DNA from: Gautieria morchelliformis | Lineage: Eukaryota; Basidiomycota; Agaricomycetes; Gomphales; Gomphaceae | DNA length: 64,000 nt | Reading direction: 5' to 3' | Assembly: GCA_015179125.1 (NCBI GenBank) | Contig: WHVA01000038.1 | Location: 248,001-312,000, forward strand | Shown here: one piece after another, positions 55,345 to 64,000 of the stretch | Layout: each line of letters opens with the position of its first letter | How positions within the stretch are numbered: the stretch's first letter is position 1 | Made by a program: the position numbers and the translations under genes | Notes under the pieces: generated by a model | What the model was told of the DNA's origin: nothing | The model's input: only the letters and a program-made list of their open reading frames with translations | The model's database searches: none

Positions 55345-58300
55345 GGTTTCTTGGAATTCTACAAGGTCCTGGGACTTAGGCTTCTTTGGGTACTTTGCAT
55401 GAAATTCGGCGAGTCTGCGAGCTGAGTTAGTCACATTGAAGACGGTTCCCAAGACATAACCTCAGGGGTGTGTTCATATCCATTCTACTCTACTAAGTAC
55501 TCCAGCCTCCTTCAGCGAACACAACTATCAAGGATTTTCAAGATTTCATATTCATCGGCAGAGTTGATTTTGATGGGAGGTGGAGGATCTGCGTGTCGAC
55601 CTGGAATAGTAGATGTCATGGCTGGTTCAAGAAGGGATACATGAAACACGGCGTAGATCTGGCGACGTTCAATAACTTGAAGTTGGCGCAATTCCCAGTA
55701 AGGTGATCCGGAAGGCTACTATGAGTGGAAACTTTGAGGTCTAGTGAGGGACATTTCATTGACATGAATTTCGGAACGTCACGCGGTCTTCGAACGTCAC
55801 CAAGCGGGTAAACTTCAGCTCCTTGATGGCTATATATTCAGCGATTGTTCACGCAACTGTCTCCGCAACAGGTTGTAAATAAGTAGTGCAAACTACTCCA
55901 AACCAAGGTTGACCCTACAACTTTCAATTTCATTGAACCGGTCCAATGGTAAGCCTAAGTGAAATGCATGAGAAGATATTTTAACTGTGATGGGGTATGG
56001 GCCAAGTCTTCATGTTTTGTGGAAGGCCGTTTTGTGCGAATATTTCGCGAGTCAAGCCATACTTTGTCTCTGACCTGAAATTCATGAATTAGAATGCGGT
56101 GACTGGTTGTGGCTGAAGTGTACTGGGTAATTGATTTCTTTATTTGATCTCAAAGGTACTGGTGACGGTCCTTGAGATCTGCCAACTGGTGATAAGCATC
56201 TTCAGAAGCAACCAAAGTGAGAGATACTTCGAGCTTTGGATGGAAGCCCTTGTTGGCAAAGAAGGGTATGACCTGTGTCGCCGAATGGGCAGTGTTGCTA
56301 TAGGTGAATTCGGCAAGGAATTATCCTGCTGGTAGTTGATGTAGACGTGGAGGTACTGTTCCAGTATTTGGTTCACTCGTTCTATTTGTCCTTCAGTTTG
56401 GGGGTGGTAGGTTGTGGATAGGTTGCCTTTGATGCCGAGGATTTCACAGAGCAAGGTCCAGAATCATGACGTGAAGTGCTTTCCTTGATTGGAAATGACG
56501 TCACTGGGGCTACCATGTTTAGTGAATACATGGCGAAGGAAGAGCATGGCTACATCTCCTGAATCAATGTCAGAAAATGTCGGAATGAACAATGCCATCT
56601 TTGTGAGCTGGTCAACAATGACGAGGATCATGTCATGTCCATCTGAAGGTGGGAGTCCCTTGATGAAGTCCATGGAGATCGAGCCCCAAGGCCGTTTGCT
56701 GATGGGCAGGAAGAAAAGATGACCGAAGGGTTTGTGATGAATGGATTTGGCATGGCGACACTTGGAACACGATGTAGTTGGTGATTTGTTCGGCCAATGG
56801 TACTGTCTCCGAATACTCTTCATAGTTTTGCTGATCCCTGAGTGTCCTGCTAACTGATGATCATGCAGCAAGCAAAGGATTTCCAAGTGAATATCATTGT
56901 GATCAGGGACATACGTTTGCTGTTTGAATAACAGTGTTTTTCCATCCTCTCCAAGTGACCAGGGGTCTGCATTCGCATTCGGAGGGACGATCGCCTGGTC
57001 TCTCAAGCGAAGATGAGTGATGTGGGCTGAGGACAAGGGGTTGGTCAACTGGCCCTGTTGGATGGATGTCAACAGTGATGCAGAGTCAAGGATGATGTCA
57101 CGAATGAGTTGCCCGGTCTTAAACATTGATTGGAAGTTGTGAGGATTCACCAATGCGTAAGCACCATCCCCCCCTTTAGGGTACATGTCGCCCCAACGGG
57201 TAAATGCATCAGGTTTCGTGCTGAGTCACCCAGCTCGGTAGCAAATGATGTAGTTGAATCCTGACAGGTGTTCGGACCATCAAACCTGGTGTCAGGTCAG
57301 CTGCTTCATGGTTGCGAAGTACTCGAGGTTCTTGTGGTCAGAGAGGACGAGAATGACATGGGATGCCCCTTCAAGGTAGTTTTGCCATTGCTTGAAGGCG
57401 CAGAAGATGGCAAGAAGCTCCTTGTCATACATTTCGTTGTTCACATCGGCTGGTGCCATGCCCCGCAAATAGAAGGTGATCAGATGGATATCGCCATCGG
57501 AGGGGGTGATATGGGAGATGATGGTGGGGATGGCATAGTCGGAGGCGTCCATTTCAATGACAATCGGATTATTGTGGTTGAAGTGGATGAGGACTGTGGC
57601 TTTTGAGAACACAACCTTGAGTGCTTCGAAGGCCTCCTGCTGCTTCACATCCCAGGCAAATGGAGTATCCTTCCTGGTCAAGCGAGTGAGTGGCAGGACA
57701 ATGTCTGAGAATGAAATGATGAATCTTCTGTAGAAGTTCGCAAAGCCCAGGAATGATTGGACTCCGTGGAGGTTCATCAGCACAGGCCACTTTGTGATGG
57801 CAGCGGTTTTCTCGATGTCCATGGAGATGCCAGCCAGGGAGATGATAAACCCAAGGAACTTGACCCAGTCCAAATGGAAGAGGCACTTTTCTGGTTTTAT
57901 GAAGAGGTTGTGCTTGGGAAGACAGGCGAGAACCATTTGGACATGCTCCAAGCAATCCTTCTTGTTCCTTGAGAAGATGAGGATGTCGTCAAGATAGACT
58001 ACAATGAAGACGTCAGCCATGTCTTGGAATATATCATTCATGAAGTGCTGGAAAGTAGCTGGGGCATTCGTCAACCTGAATGGCATGACAAGATATTTGA
58101 AGGACCCATATCGAGCTCAGAAGGCTGTCTTCCACTCTTGACCGGAGGCGATTGAAACATTGTTGAACCCAGCGCGAAGGTCGAACTTGGTATAGCTGTT
58201 TGCACTTTTGAGTTGGTCAATAAGGCTCATAATCAGTGGTATAGGGTACTTGTTCTTTTGTGTGATATGGTTCAACCATCGGTAGTCCACACACATCCTG

Positions 58301-59339
58301 AGTGTTCCATCTTTTTTCTTCGTGAATACCACAGGGGCACTGCTGGGCAATTGGGAGGAGCAGATGAATCCCTTGCCTAGCATATCTTCAAGATAGTTGC
58401 AAACCGCTTCTAATTTGGTGTTTGAGAGCGGGTATATGGGGCCATGAGGTGGTGTGCCATCATTCTCGATCTTGATGGTATGGTCGTAAGGGTGATATAG
58501 AGGCAAGTTTTTGGCTTTAGCATGCGAGAGGATATCAAAGAAGACGTGGTACTCCTCTGGTACCACAGTTCTGAACATCTCTAATTCATCCCTTGGTAGG
58601 GGGTTTTCATGAAGGAGGGTAGTCGGAGCTGGTGCGTTGCCTACAGCACGAAGCGAAGTGGGTTTGGATGTAGTAGGATACATGCTCAACATGAACATTT
58701 CTTCTTCGCCGAGCTTCATGATTAGCTTGAAGGCCGCCACTCCGATTAGGCTTATATGTGGTGTTGGCCTTCGTGTAGGGGGCGGATCAGGAGGCAAAGA
58801 ATAGAATGGGGGGTGGTCATTGGGCAGCGATTCTATACATGGTGTACGGGGGTGAGGACGACTCAGAATGGGCTCAGGCACTGTTGTTGGTTGAATAGGT
58901 TCAGTTTCTATTATGCTTTCTTCTTCAGCTGAAATGGATGGATAAGAGTATTGGGAAGCAATATGGAGGACTCAGAGGAGTGATTCTCAATAGGCTTGGC
59001 TGAGAGAAGTAATGGTTCGCCATCCACGTCAAACATCTGTTCGTAACCAGAAAGATTCAGAATAGGAGGCAAAGGAGTGACATCTGGTGGAAGGACAGTG
59101 ATGTAAGAGAGTGGTGATGTACATATGAAACCAGGACAAGAGGAGAATGAGCTATCAATGAAATTTGAAGTGGCACCAGAGTGGATGAGAGTAGGAATGG
59201 AGTTAGAGAGACCGGGAAGGTGTACATGGATGATGAAAGATGAATCAGAATGGGAACTAATAGAAGTGAACAGATACACAGATGGCACAGAGTGGATAGG
59301 ATTGGTGTTCAAAGAAATAGAGCAACCCATTGTTAACAC
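55345..59339 (-). pseudogene. Chromovirus Pol: protease, RT, RNase H, integrase, chromodomain
   Basis: The protease region has LIHSGATSNFIDSSF near 59,170, with His in place of the catalytic Asp. RT: APVVFTKKKDGTLRMCVDYR, FDLRAGFNNVSI, a TGA for CGA at about 58,115, MPFRLTNAPATFQHFMN, VVYLDDILIFS. RNase H: VIEMDASDYA, KELLAIFCAFKQW, SDHKNLEYF. Integrase: the zinc part HQLAGHSGISKTMKSIRRQY...CSKC, then SMDFIKGLP, SDVISNQGKHF (SNQG where SDRG is usual, so the second Asp is lost) and YHPQTEGQIERVNQ with its Glu. Frames break near 58,900, 57,290 and 56,460. The C-terminus reads YAVFHVSLLEPAMTS near 55,630 and a chromodomain, EYEILKILDS...RRLEYLVE...GYEHTPEVMSWEP (55,400-55,560). Chromodomains steer such elements to marked chromatin. 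Confidence 0.9.
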
Positions 59340-59356
59340 CGCAAAGGGATTGTGAA

Positions 59357-61279
59357 CTAGTTTTCTGCAGGAGAGTCTTCGCTATCTTTGGAGACCTCTT
59401 CGAGAGTGGCAACCTGAGGATCGCCTTCGAGGGTGAAGATAGCCCTTCCAATAGTTGAGGCAGGGTCCTGATAACAGCACCCCTTCGCATGATGTGTGGT
59501 GGCTTCGCCGCAATATGGACAAAGGCCTTTGTATTTTCGTCGCTCTTTCTCGGCTTCAGTAAGACATCCGGTAGCATCGAGGATACCAGAAAGGTCTTTC
59601 TGTTCGCCGGGCTTGGCAGCTGCAGAGGGTCTGGAGCGAGCGTTAGCATGAGGTGTGGAGGATGGCTCAGAAGTGGAAGGGGGACAAATGGAAGTTGTAA
59701 TCTGCTTTTTGCCTTGGTGCTCCCAGTAGCGATTGTCAATGCGAAGAGCCTGATGCTTAAGATCGTCGAGGTTTTTGGGACGTTCATAGGGGAGCATGTG
59801 GTCTTTGATACACTCGGCAAGGCTATTATAGAAAGTGTCGTAAAGGGCAGCATCATTCCACTTGAGGTAAGAGGACAACTCAGCAAAAGTGGTCATGTGG
59901 CGATTGACACAAAGGGTGTCAAGCATCTTGAGCTTGCAAATAGCTTGCTTGGAAACCTGTATGATGTTGGCCTGACTGAAAAGATGATTAAGCTCGTCAA
60001 CAAAGGTAAGCCAGTCACTCCAAATGGGAGGTTCTGGGACCTGAATGAGAAAGGGTTGCCACCAGATCAAGGCAATGTCGCTGAGGTAGGATGCTGCTGC
60101 ATAGGAGACTCGTTGTCGCTCATGCTGGAACTTTCGGGGCTTGTTGTCGAAGACCATAACACACTAGCAATTAATGAGAAGGCGAGGTTCCTTTCCTGTG
60201 AATATGTCATGTTTCGCAGCATCGGAATCACCATCAGGGGCGGCCTGAGGGTAGGCGAATGGAAAAGGATAATAAGGGTTCCAGGGGAATCCTGGTTGCA
60301 GCCAAGACCCTCCACCAGGAGGTGGAGGTGGGCCAGGAGGTCCAGGAGGCCCAATCAGAGGTACTCCAGCATGGAGCAAGGGTGGCCTGAAAGGTGGTGG
60401 AGCAAGAGGTGCAGGCCCGCCAGGTAGGGCAGGAATCTGTGCTAAAGGTTGTTGTGGGGGAGGTTGTCCTGTGAAGGGGTGAGGTTGTCCTGTGAAGGGG
60501 TGAGGTTGTCCTGTGAAGGGGTGAGGTTGTCCTGTGAAGGGGTGAGGTTGTCCCACGAATGGAAGAGGCACAGGCCCGCCAGGTGGGGCAGGACTCTGTG
60601 CCAGAGGTTGTTGTGGGGGAGGTTGTCCCACGAAGGGGTGAGGTTTTCCCACGAATAGGGGAGGTGCAGCCTGCCAGGTAGGGCAGGAATCTGTGCTGGA
60701 GGTTGTTGCGGGGGAGGTTGACCCACGAAGGGGTGAGGTTTTCCCGCAAAGAGACGTGGGGCACCCCCGAATTGTGCAGCATTTGGATCATAGTAGGGCA
60801 TGCCACCAAAAGCATAGCCAAGGTGTTGTCTGAGTGTAGGGTCAGCTTGATGCCCCTGATCCGCTAAAGGCGCCTGGAGAGGAAGGCCTTGTTGGGAATT
60901 GGCTAGAGTGTGGTCGTTGTGTACCGAATGGTGAGGACTTCAAAGAGCCTGCAAATAGTGCAAAGAGGCATGTGAGTGATGTGAATGAGATGAAGAATTG
61001 TGTGAAGCAGGCATGTGAGCCCGAAATCCTGCTTGTACAGGGGTGGTGTGCCCAGTATTGAGAAATGGTCTAGGACGATATATGGAGGACGTTGTGCATA
61101 GTGTACATCGAGAAATGGATTCGGAGGATGATATCTCCAGTAGGGTTTTGCGAAGGAAATGAGGCGGAAGCTGTTCGCCTCAGAAGTGGTGCTGGAGTAG
61201 GAACTGGGCCCATTGAGCGAGTTCTATGAACAACAGGTTGTTCTTGTTGTGTAGATGAAATGAAAAGTAGATAGTACAA
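59357..61279 (-). pseudogene. Chromovirus Gag
   Basis: The N-terminal part (from about 61,279) is rich in Pro, Ser and His (MGPVPTPAPLLRRTASASF). A Pro-rich tract follows with GQPHPFT heptad repeats (60,460-60,650) and PPGPPGPPPPPGGG. The capsid part reads AASYLSDIALIWWQPFL, WSDWLTFVDELNHLFSQANI and MTTFAELSSYLKWNDAALY (59,800-60,110). The zinc knuckle is CPYCGEATTHHAKGC near 59,490-59,535. The stop is at 59,357. Frames break near 61,100, 60,670 and 60,163. Gag would form the particle that holds the RNA. Confidence 0.85.
60460..60560 (-). repeat. 21-bp repeats in gag
   Basis: Four near-perfect units of GAGGTTGTCCTGTGAAGGGGT, plus flanking variants with CCCACGAA, encode GQPHPFT repeats on the minus strand. 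Confidence 0.9.
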
Positions 61280-61311
61280 TACTTTGACTGTAGCTGTTAG
61301 TTCAATTATAC

Positions 61312-62289
61312 TGTCAAGATTTGTTTTTAGGCGTTAATATCATGTATTAGTGAATACAGCGAATGCCCGAATGGCTTGTGCAATGAAGTGTGTAATTTAG
61401 CAAATAGGATGAAGCCAATAAATGTTTAGAAGGTAAGAGCGCTACCCAAACGGAGCTTGCCCTATCTACAGTTGTAGCGAAGTAGCCCATGATACTTGAC
61501 GATGTAGCATACAAGGTCTCATGGAAAGGTTGTCTAGTAGTAACAATCCTTTTGCCAGTGAAGGTACTCCTTTGGAGCCCTTCGCCGACAGCACCAACAA
61601 TGGTATGAAGGCTAAGGTAGTGAAGGTGAAGTACGAGTGGTGCTTAAGTCCTCCTCTGGTCTAAGATAGTAGTCTATAGAAGAGGGCTCAATACGATAGT
61701 CACAGTGAGGTCAACTTTTGCACAAGATAGATGTATGATAATTGAACTGGGGAATATACATGCGAATGTAAACTACTTATACCGAATGCTCATATGATAT
61801 CAGCAAATAGGAAAGAGGCCGTTGCGAGTCAGGGTTGGATAGGGGTGTGCAATCAGGATACAAATAGATAAAACACATATACAATGGAGGAAAGGAGGAG
61901 TGCAAACATGAAACAATGGGGGGGGGAGAGAGGATAAAGGTACCTATGTAAGAAAACATGCCTTGAGACCTGCATACACATTACCCTGCACAGACTCTTG
62001 GTCTGCTGGGTTGATCCACATGATCTACAGGTAGGATGTCTCGTGAATGCATTCCGGGCATAGGAACACCCAAAGGGAGTTGAGTCAGGAAGATGATGGG
62101 GCCAGTGATGAACCATCATTCCGGGTAAAGGATGTCAATCGTGTTTGATGGCATGCCTGCTGGCGAATGATGTGAGTAGTGAATGGCCATTCGGCGACTT
62201 CGGCGAAGAGTGAATGGAGCGAACCTAGAGGTGGAGGGGTAAAAGGGAAAATGGAGGTAACTGAATACAGGAATAAATGAGTCATGACA
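61312..62289 (-). repeat. 5' LTR of the chromovirus
   Basis: On the plus strand the 978-bp LTR runs from TGTCAAGAT to GTCATGACA. Gag lies to the left, so its outer end is at 62,289. A TATAAGTAG stretch near 61,778 (minus strand) is shared with the solo copy at 1.0-3.3 kb. No TSD partner is available, since the other LTR is missing. Confidence 0.85.
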
Positions 62290-62890
62290 GCAGTCTTGAC
62301 TTCAGGACACAGATGCAACCACGAGCCAGAGGACTGTGATGAGAGAGGGGTTGTTGAGTTAAAGGTGTTACTTACAGATTATTTTGAGGATGGTGTCCAA
62401 TCTTGCTATAAGGCCCAGTATATCCCGACTTTGATTCAGCGCTGCCTCTACAATGAGCATTGTGGTTCAAAACATGCTGAAAGAATCTCATTTAAAATAA
62501 ACTTACTATGGCTTCTGGAAAAGTCTGGGGATGATAGGAGATGGCAGGCTGTGATGCCAAGTTGTTGGTGATGGGTGCAGCAGGGTTGTGAGGGTTGTGC
62601 ATACTGGCATGATGCTGGTGTTTACCTGGAGCATCCAGAACAGGTATCCTCGCAAATTCACCAGTGGTGCCCATAGGCAGAGACATGGAGTAAGATGCAG
62701 GTGGAGTAATCAGGGTATAGACAGACTGAGCATGGGGTTCCGGTGGCATGAATGTGTGACCTTTATCCAGCTCCTGAATGAAAGCAGGCTGGTAGCTGCT
62801 TTGTTGCTGCTAAATATGTTCTGGATATTGCCAATTGGGAACCTCCCTCTAAGCATAAAAGTGAAAATATGCTGAAAGAAGAGCCTAGTA
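62290..62890. other. No gene recognised
   Basis: A Pro/His-rich minus-strand frame (62,492-62,749) has no known domain. No repeat family from the rest of the window appears here. Confidence 0.35.
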
Positions 62891-62891
62891 T

Positions 62892-63040
62892 TCACAGTGT
62901 CATCACCGTAGACAACCCCCTGACTGCCTTGGGTGGGGTCGTACTCTTGTACAGGGGCGTCACCTGTGTCATCACCATAGACAACCCCTGACTGCCTTGG
63001 GTGGGATCGTACTCTCGTACAGGGATGTCACCTGTCTGGA
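62892..63040. repeat. Two tandem copies of a ~74-bp unit
   Basis: GTGTCATCACCRTAGACAACC, ACTGCCTTGGGTGGGRTCGTACTC and GTACAGGGRYGTCACCTG repeat at 62,895 and 62,968. On the minus strand the unit encodes a peptide around EYDPTQGSQG. Confidence 0.85.
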
Positions 63041-63173
63041 AGTGATTGATGGGCGTAATAATTGCTGCCCAAGTTTGGAGTGACTGTGACTGAGCCTGAT
63101 GTCCGCAGTGAGCCTGGCTCTCTTGAAACTGCTCAGCCTCGAATGTCTCCTGATGGTGACCGCTGTGTGAATA

Positions 63174-63312
63174 CATGGCTCGAACTCTGGTCGACAGATA
63201 CCGGAAGCTTCTCACTATGTATCATGATGTTGAGATGCAAGAACGATTCCAATCAAATACTGTACATACATAATTTCCCTATCTTGTGTAATCGCCACGC
63301 TGTTTCAGGCTT
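63174..63312 (+). pseudogene. Exon and intron matching the window's first bases
   Basis: From ATG 63,174 the frame reads MARTLVDRYRKLLTMYHD and EMQERFQSNT up to 63,267, then an intron-like stretch to TTTCAG (63,309). The bases 63,231-63,312 are about 90 percent the same as 1-80. Here the codons are open, whereas the 1-31 copy has two TGA. The donor reads GTACAT instead of GTACGT, so splicing may be impaired. Confidence 0.5.
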
Positions 63313-63626
63313 TGTGAAGTCAACTAAAGAAAATTATGTGAGTCATTTCAAGCTCCGACAATCTGCATCTCTCTCTGCCCCACCACCATTCAACCCTTTC
63401 ATTACTCTCTCAATAACACCTCTAGAACATCATGGGTCTATCCATGCTCAGTGATACATGTGTCCTCATGGACTGACTGGTAGGTGTTCTTACTCATGTT
63501 GCATATTAGAATGGTAATCCTAAAAGTGACGATAGTGTGCTCTAATAAATCTGCGGCAGCCAGGAAAGCCTCGTCAAATGTTTTGATACGGTTAGTGATC
63601 AAGAAAAGTATGGTGAGTAGTACTCA

Positions 63627-63800
63627 GCTCCACTCGCTTCTTCTATTTCCTCCCACATACTTCTCACTTACATATTTCAAGCTTCTCTCAGTTCGCTTGT
63701 GGACCAGCACTTCTCTCAGTTTGCTTGTGAATCAGCACTTCTCTCACCTCACTTGTGAATCAACACTTCTCTCACTTCTCTCAGCTTCTCTTTTGGTGCA
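63627..63800 (+). repeat. Second copy of the CTTCGCTTGTG repeat tract
   Basis: The sequence follows 5424-5680 closely (ACTCAGCTCCACTCGCTTCTTC, TTACATATTTCAAGCTTCTCTC), again in front of the start of the eight-exon gene. Confidence 0.8.
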
Positions 63801-63836
63801 CAGCACTTCTAAGATAGAAAAGTCTGACTGTTAAGC

Positions 63837-63843
63837 TATAAAA
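63837..63843 (+). promoter_or_regulatory. TATA box of the second eight-exon gene copy
   Basis: TATAAAA lies 45-51 bp upstream of the ATG at 63,888. The 5.68-kb copy lacks this stretch. Confidence 0.5.
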
Positions 63844-63887
63844 TCCCATCTCCATTCATTCTATCATTCCACTCAACCCTTGTTGCG

Positions 63888-64000
63888 ATGATGCCTGCAT
63901 CCAATACCAGCACCATCGAGGACTCCCAGTTGGGCATGACAGGCCAAAAATGCACTCATGAGCCTGAGCCCCTCACCGCATCCGGTCAATCCAAGCAGTA
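63888..64000 (+). CDS. First exon of a second copy of the eight-exon gene, cut by the window edge
   Basis: Two ATG codons in a row (63,888 and 63,891) open a frame MPASNTSTIEDSQLGMTGQK and on to a splice donor at 63,998 (GTA...), the same place as 5758 in the first copy. CAA stands where the first copy has TGA. This copy keeps promoter, start and open frame, so it may be the intact parent. Function as for the first copy: unknown. Confidence 0.7.
   Translation, partial: MMPASNTSTIEDSQLGMTGQKCTHEPEPLTASGQSKQ

Larger units (their letters stand above)
55345..62289 (-). mobile_element. Ty3/gypsy chromovirus with one LTR
   Basis: The element reads leftward: 5' LTR (61,312-62,289), gag, protease, RT, RNase H, integrase and chromodomain. 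No LTR is seen to the left of 55,345, where other sequence begins, so the 3' end is deleted. The related solo LTRs at 1.0-3.3 and 12.8-13.3 kb show the family was active. Confidence 0.88.

Noticed and set aside
59489-60427. A 312-codon plus-strand frame
   Set aside because: It is antisense to chromovirus Gag and follows from its codon use.
55345-62289. The chromovirus as a full element with two LTRs
   Set aside because: No LTR copy exists to the left of the chromodomain; the sequence there is unrelated.

Overview
This window looks like a transposon-choked stretch of a basidiomycete genome, most likely an Agaricomycete; I cannot name the genus. The evidence is short spliceosomal introns (45-80 nt, GTRNGN...YAG), a Pif1-type Helitron, Tad1-like LINEs, a chromodomain Ty3/gypsy element, Ty1/copia elements and a basidiomycete-type MULE. 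I see no bacterial operons, rRNA, tRNA or CRISPR. 

Layout, left to right. 0-7.2 kb: gene relics, a solo LTR with a nested insertion, and two spliced genes of unknown function, the second with eight exons but a lost start codon. 7.2-9.5 kb: tandem repeats and foldback DNA. 9.5-14.8 kb: degraded copia gag-protease, gypsy gag, a truncated LTR and a 5'-complete LINE ORF1 split by a solo LTR. 14.8-20.2 kb: another solo LTR, dispersed repeats and a spliced gene of unknown function. 20.7-29.8 kb: head-to-tail Helitrons, one non-autonomous and filled with tandem repeats, one with a broken Rep-helicase gene. 29.9-32.8 kb: a spliced MULE transposase. 33-35 kb: a tandem array and repeats. 35.2-37.2 kb: a host-type short-chain dehydrogenase gene broken by a LINE fragment. 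37.2-44.0 kb: a copia element with intact TSD, inserted 5 bp upstream of that gene's ATG and itself carrying a 2.2-kb insert. 45.4-52.1 kb: a full-5' LINE with an 11-bp TSD, broken by two solo LTRs. 53-55 kb: a LINE fragment. 55.3-62.3 kb: a chromovirus with one LTR. 62.3-64 kb: more relics, including a second copy of the start of the eight-exon gene. 

The only probable ordinary host gene is the dehydrogenase, and it is dead. The rest is a nest of mobile elements whose insertion order can be read from target-site duplications: the LINEs are older than the solo LTRs inside them, and the copia element is older than its insert. No complete, uninterrupted transposon gene survives. Several nonsense changes look like CpG-to-TpG decay of methylated repeats. 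The least explained signals are a cluster of twelve exact TGACTCA sites before a TATA box in the copia insert, the repeated Helitron termini, and the two multi-exon genes of unknown function. All coordinates of spliced exons and element edges are read by eye; family names come from recognised motifs, not from searches.
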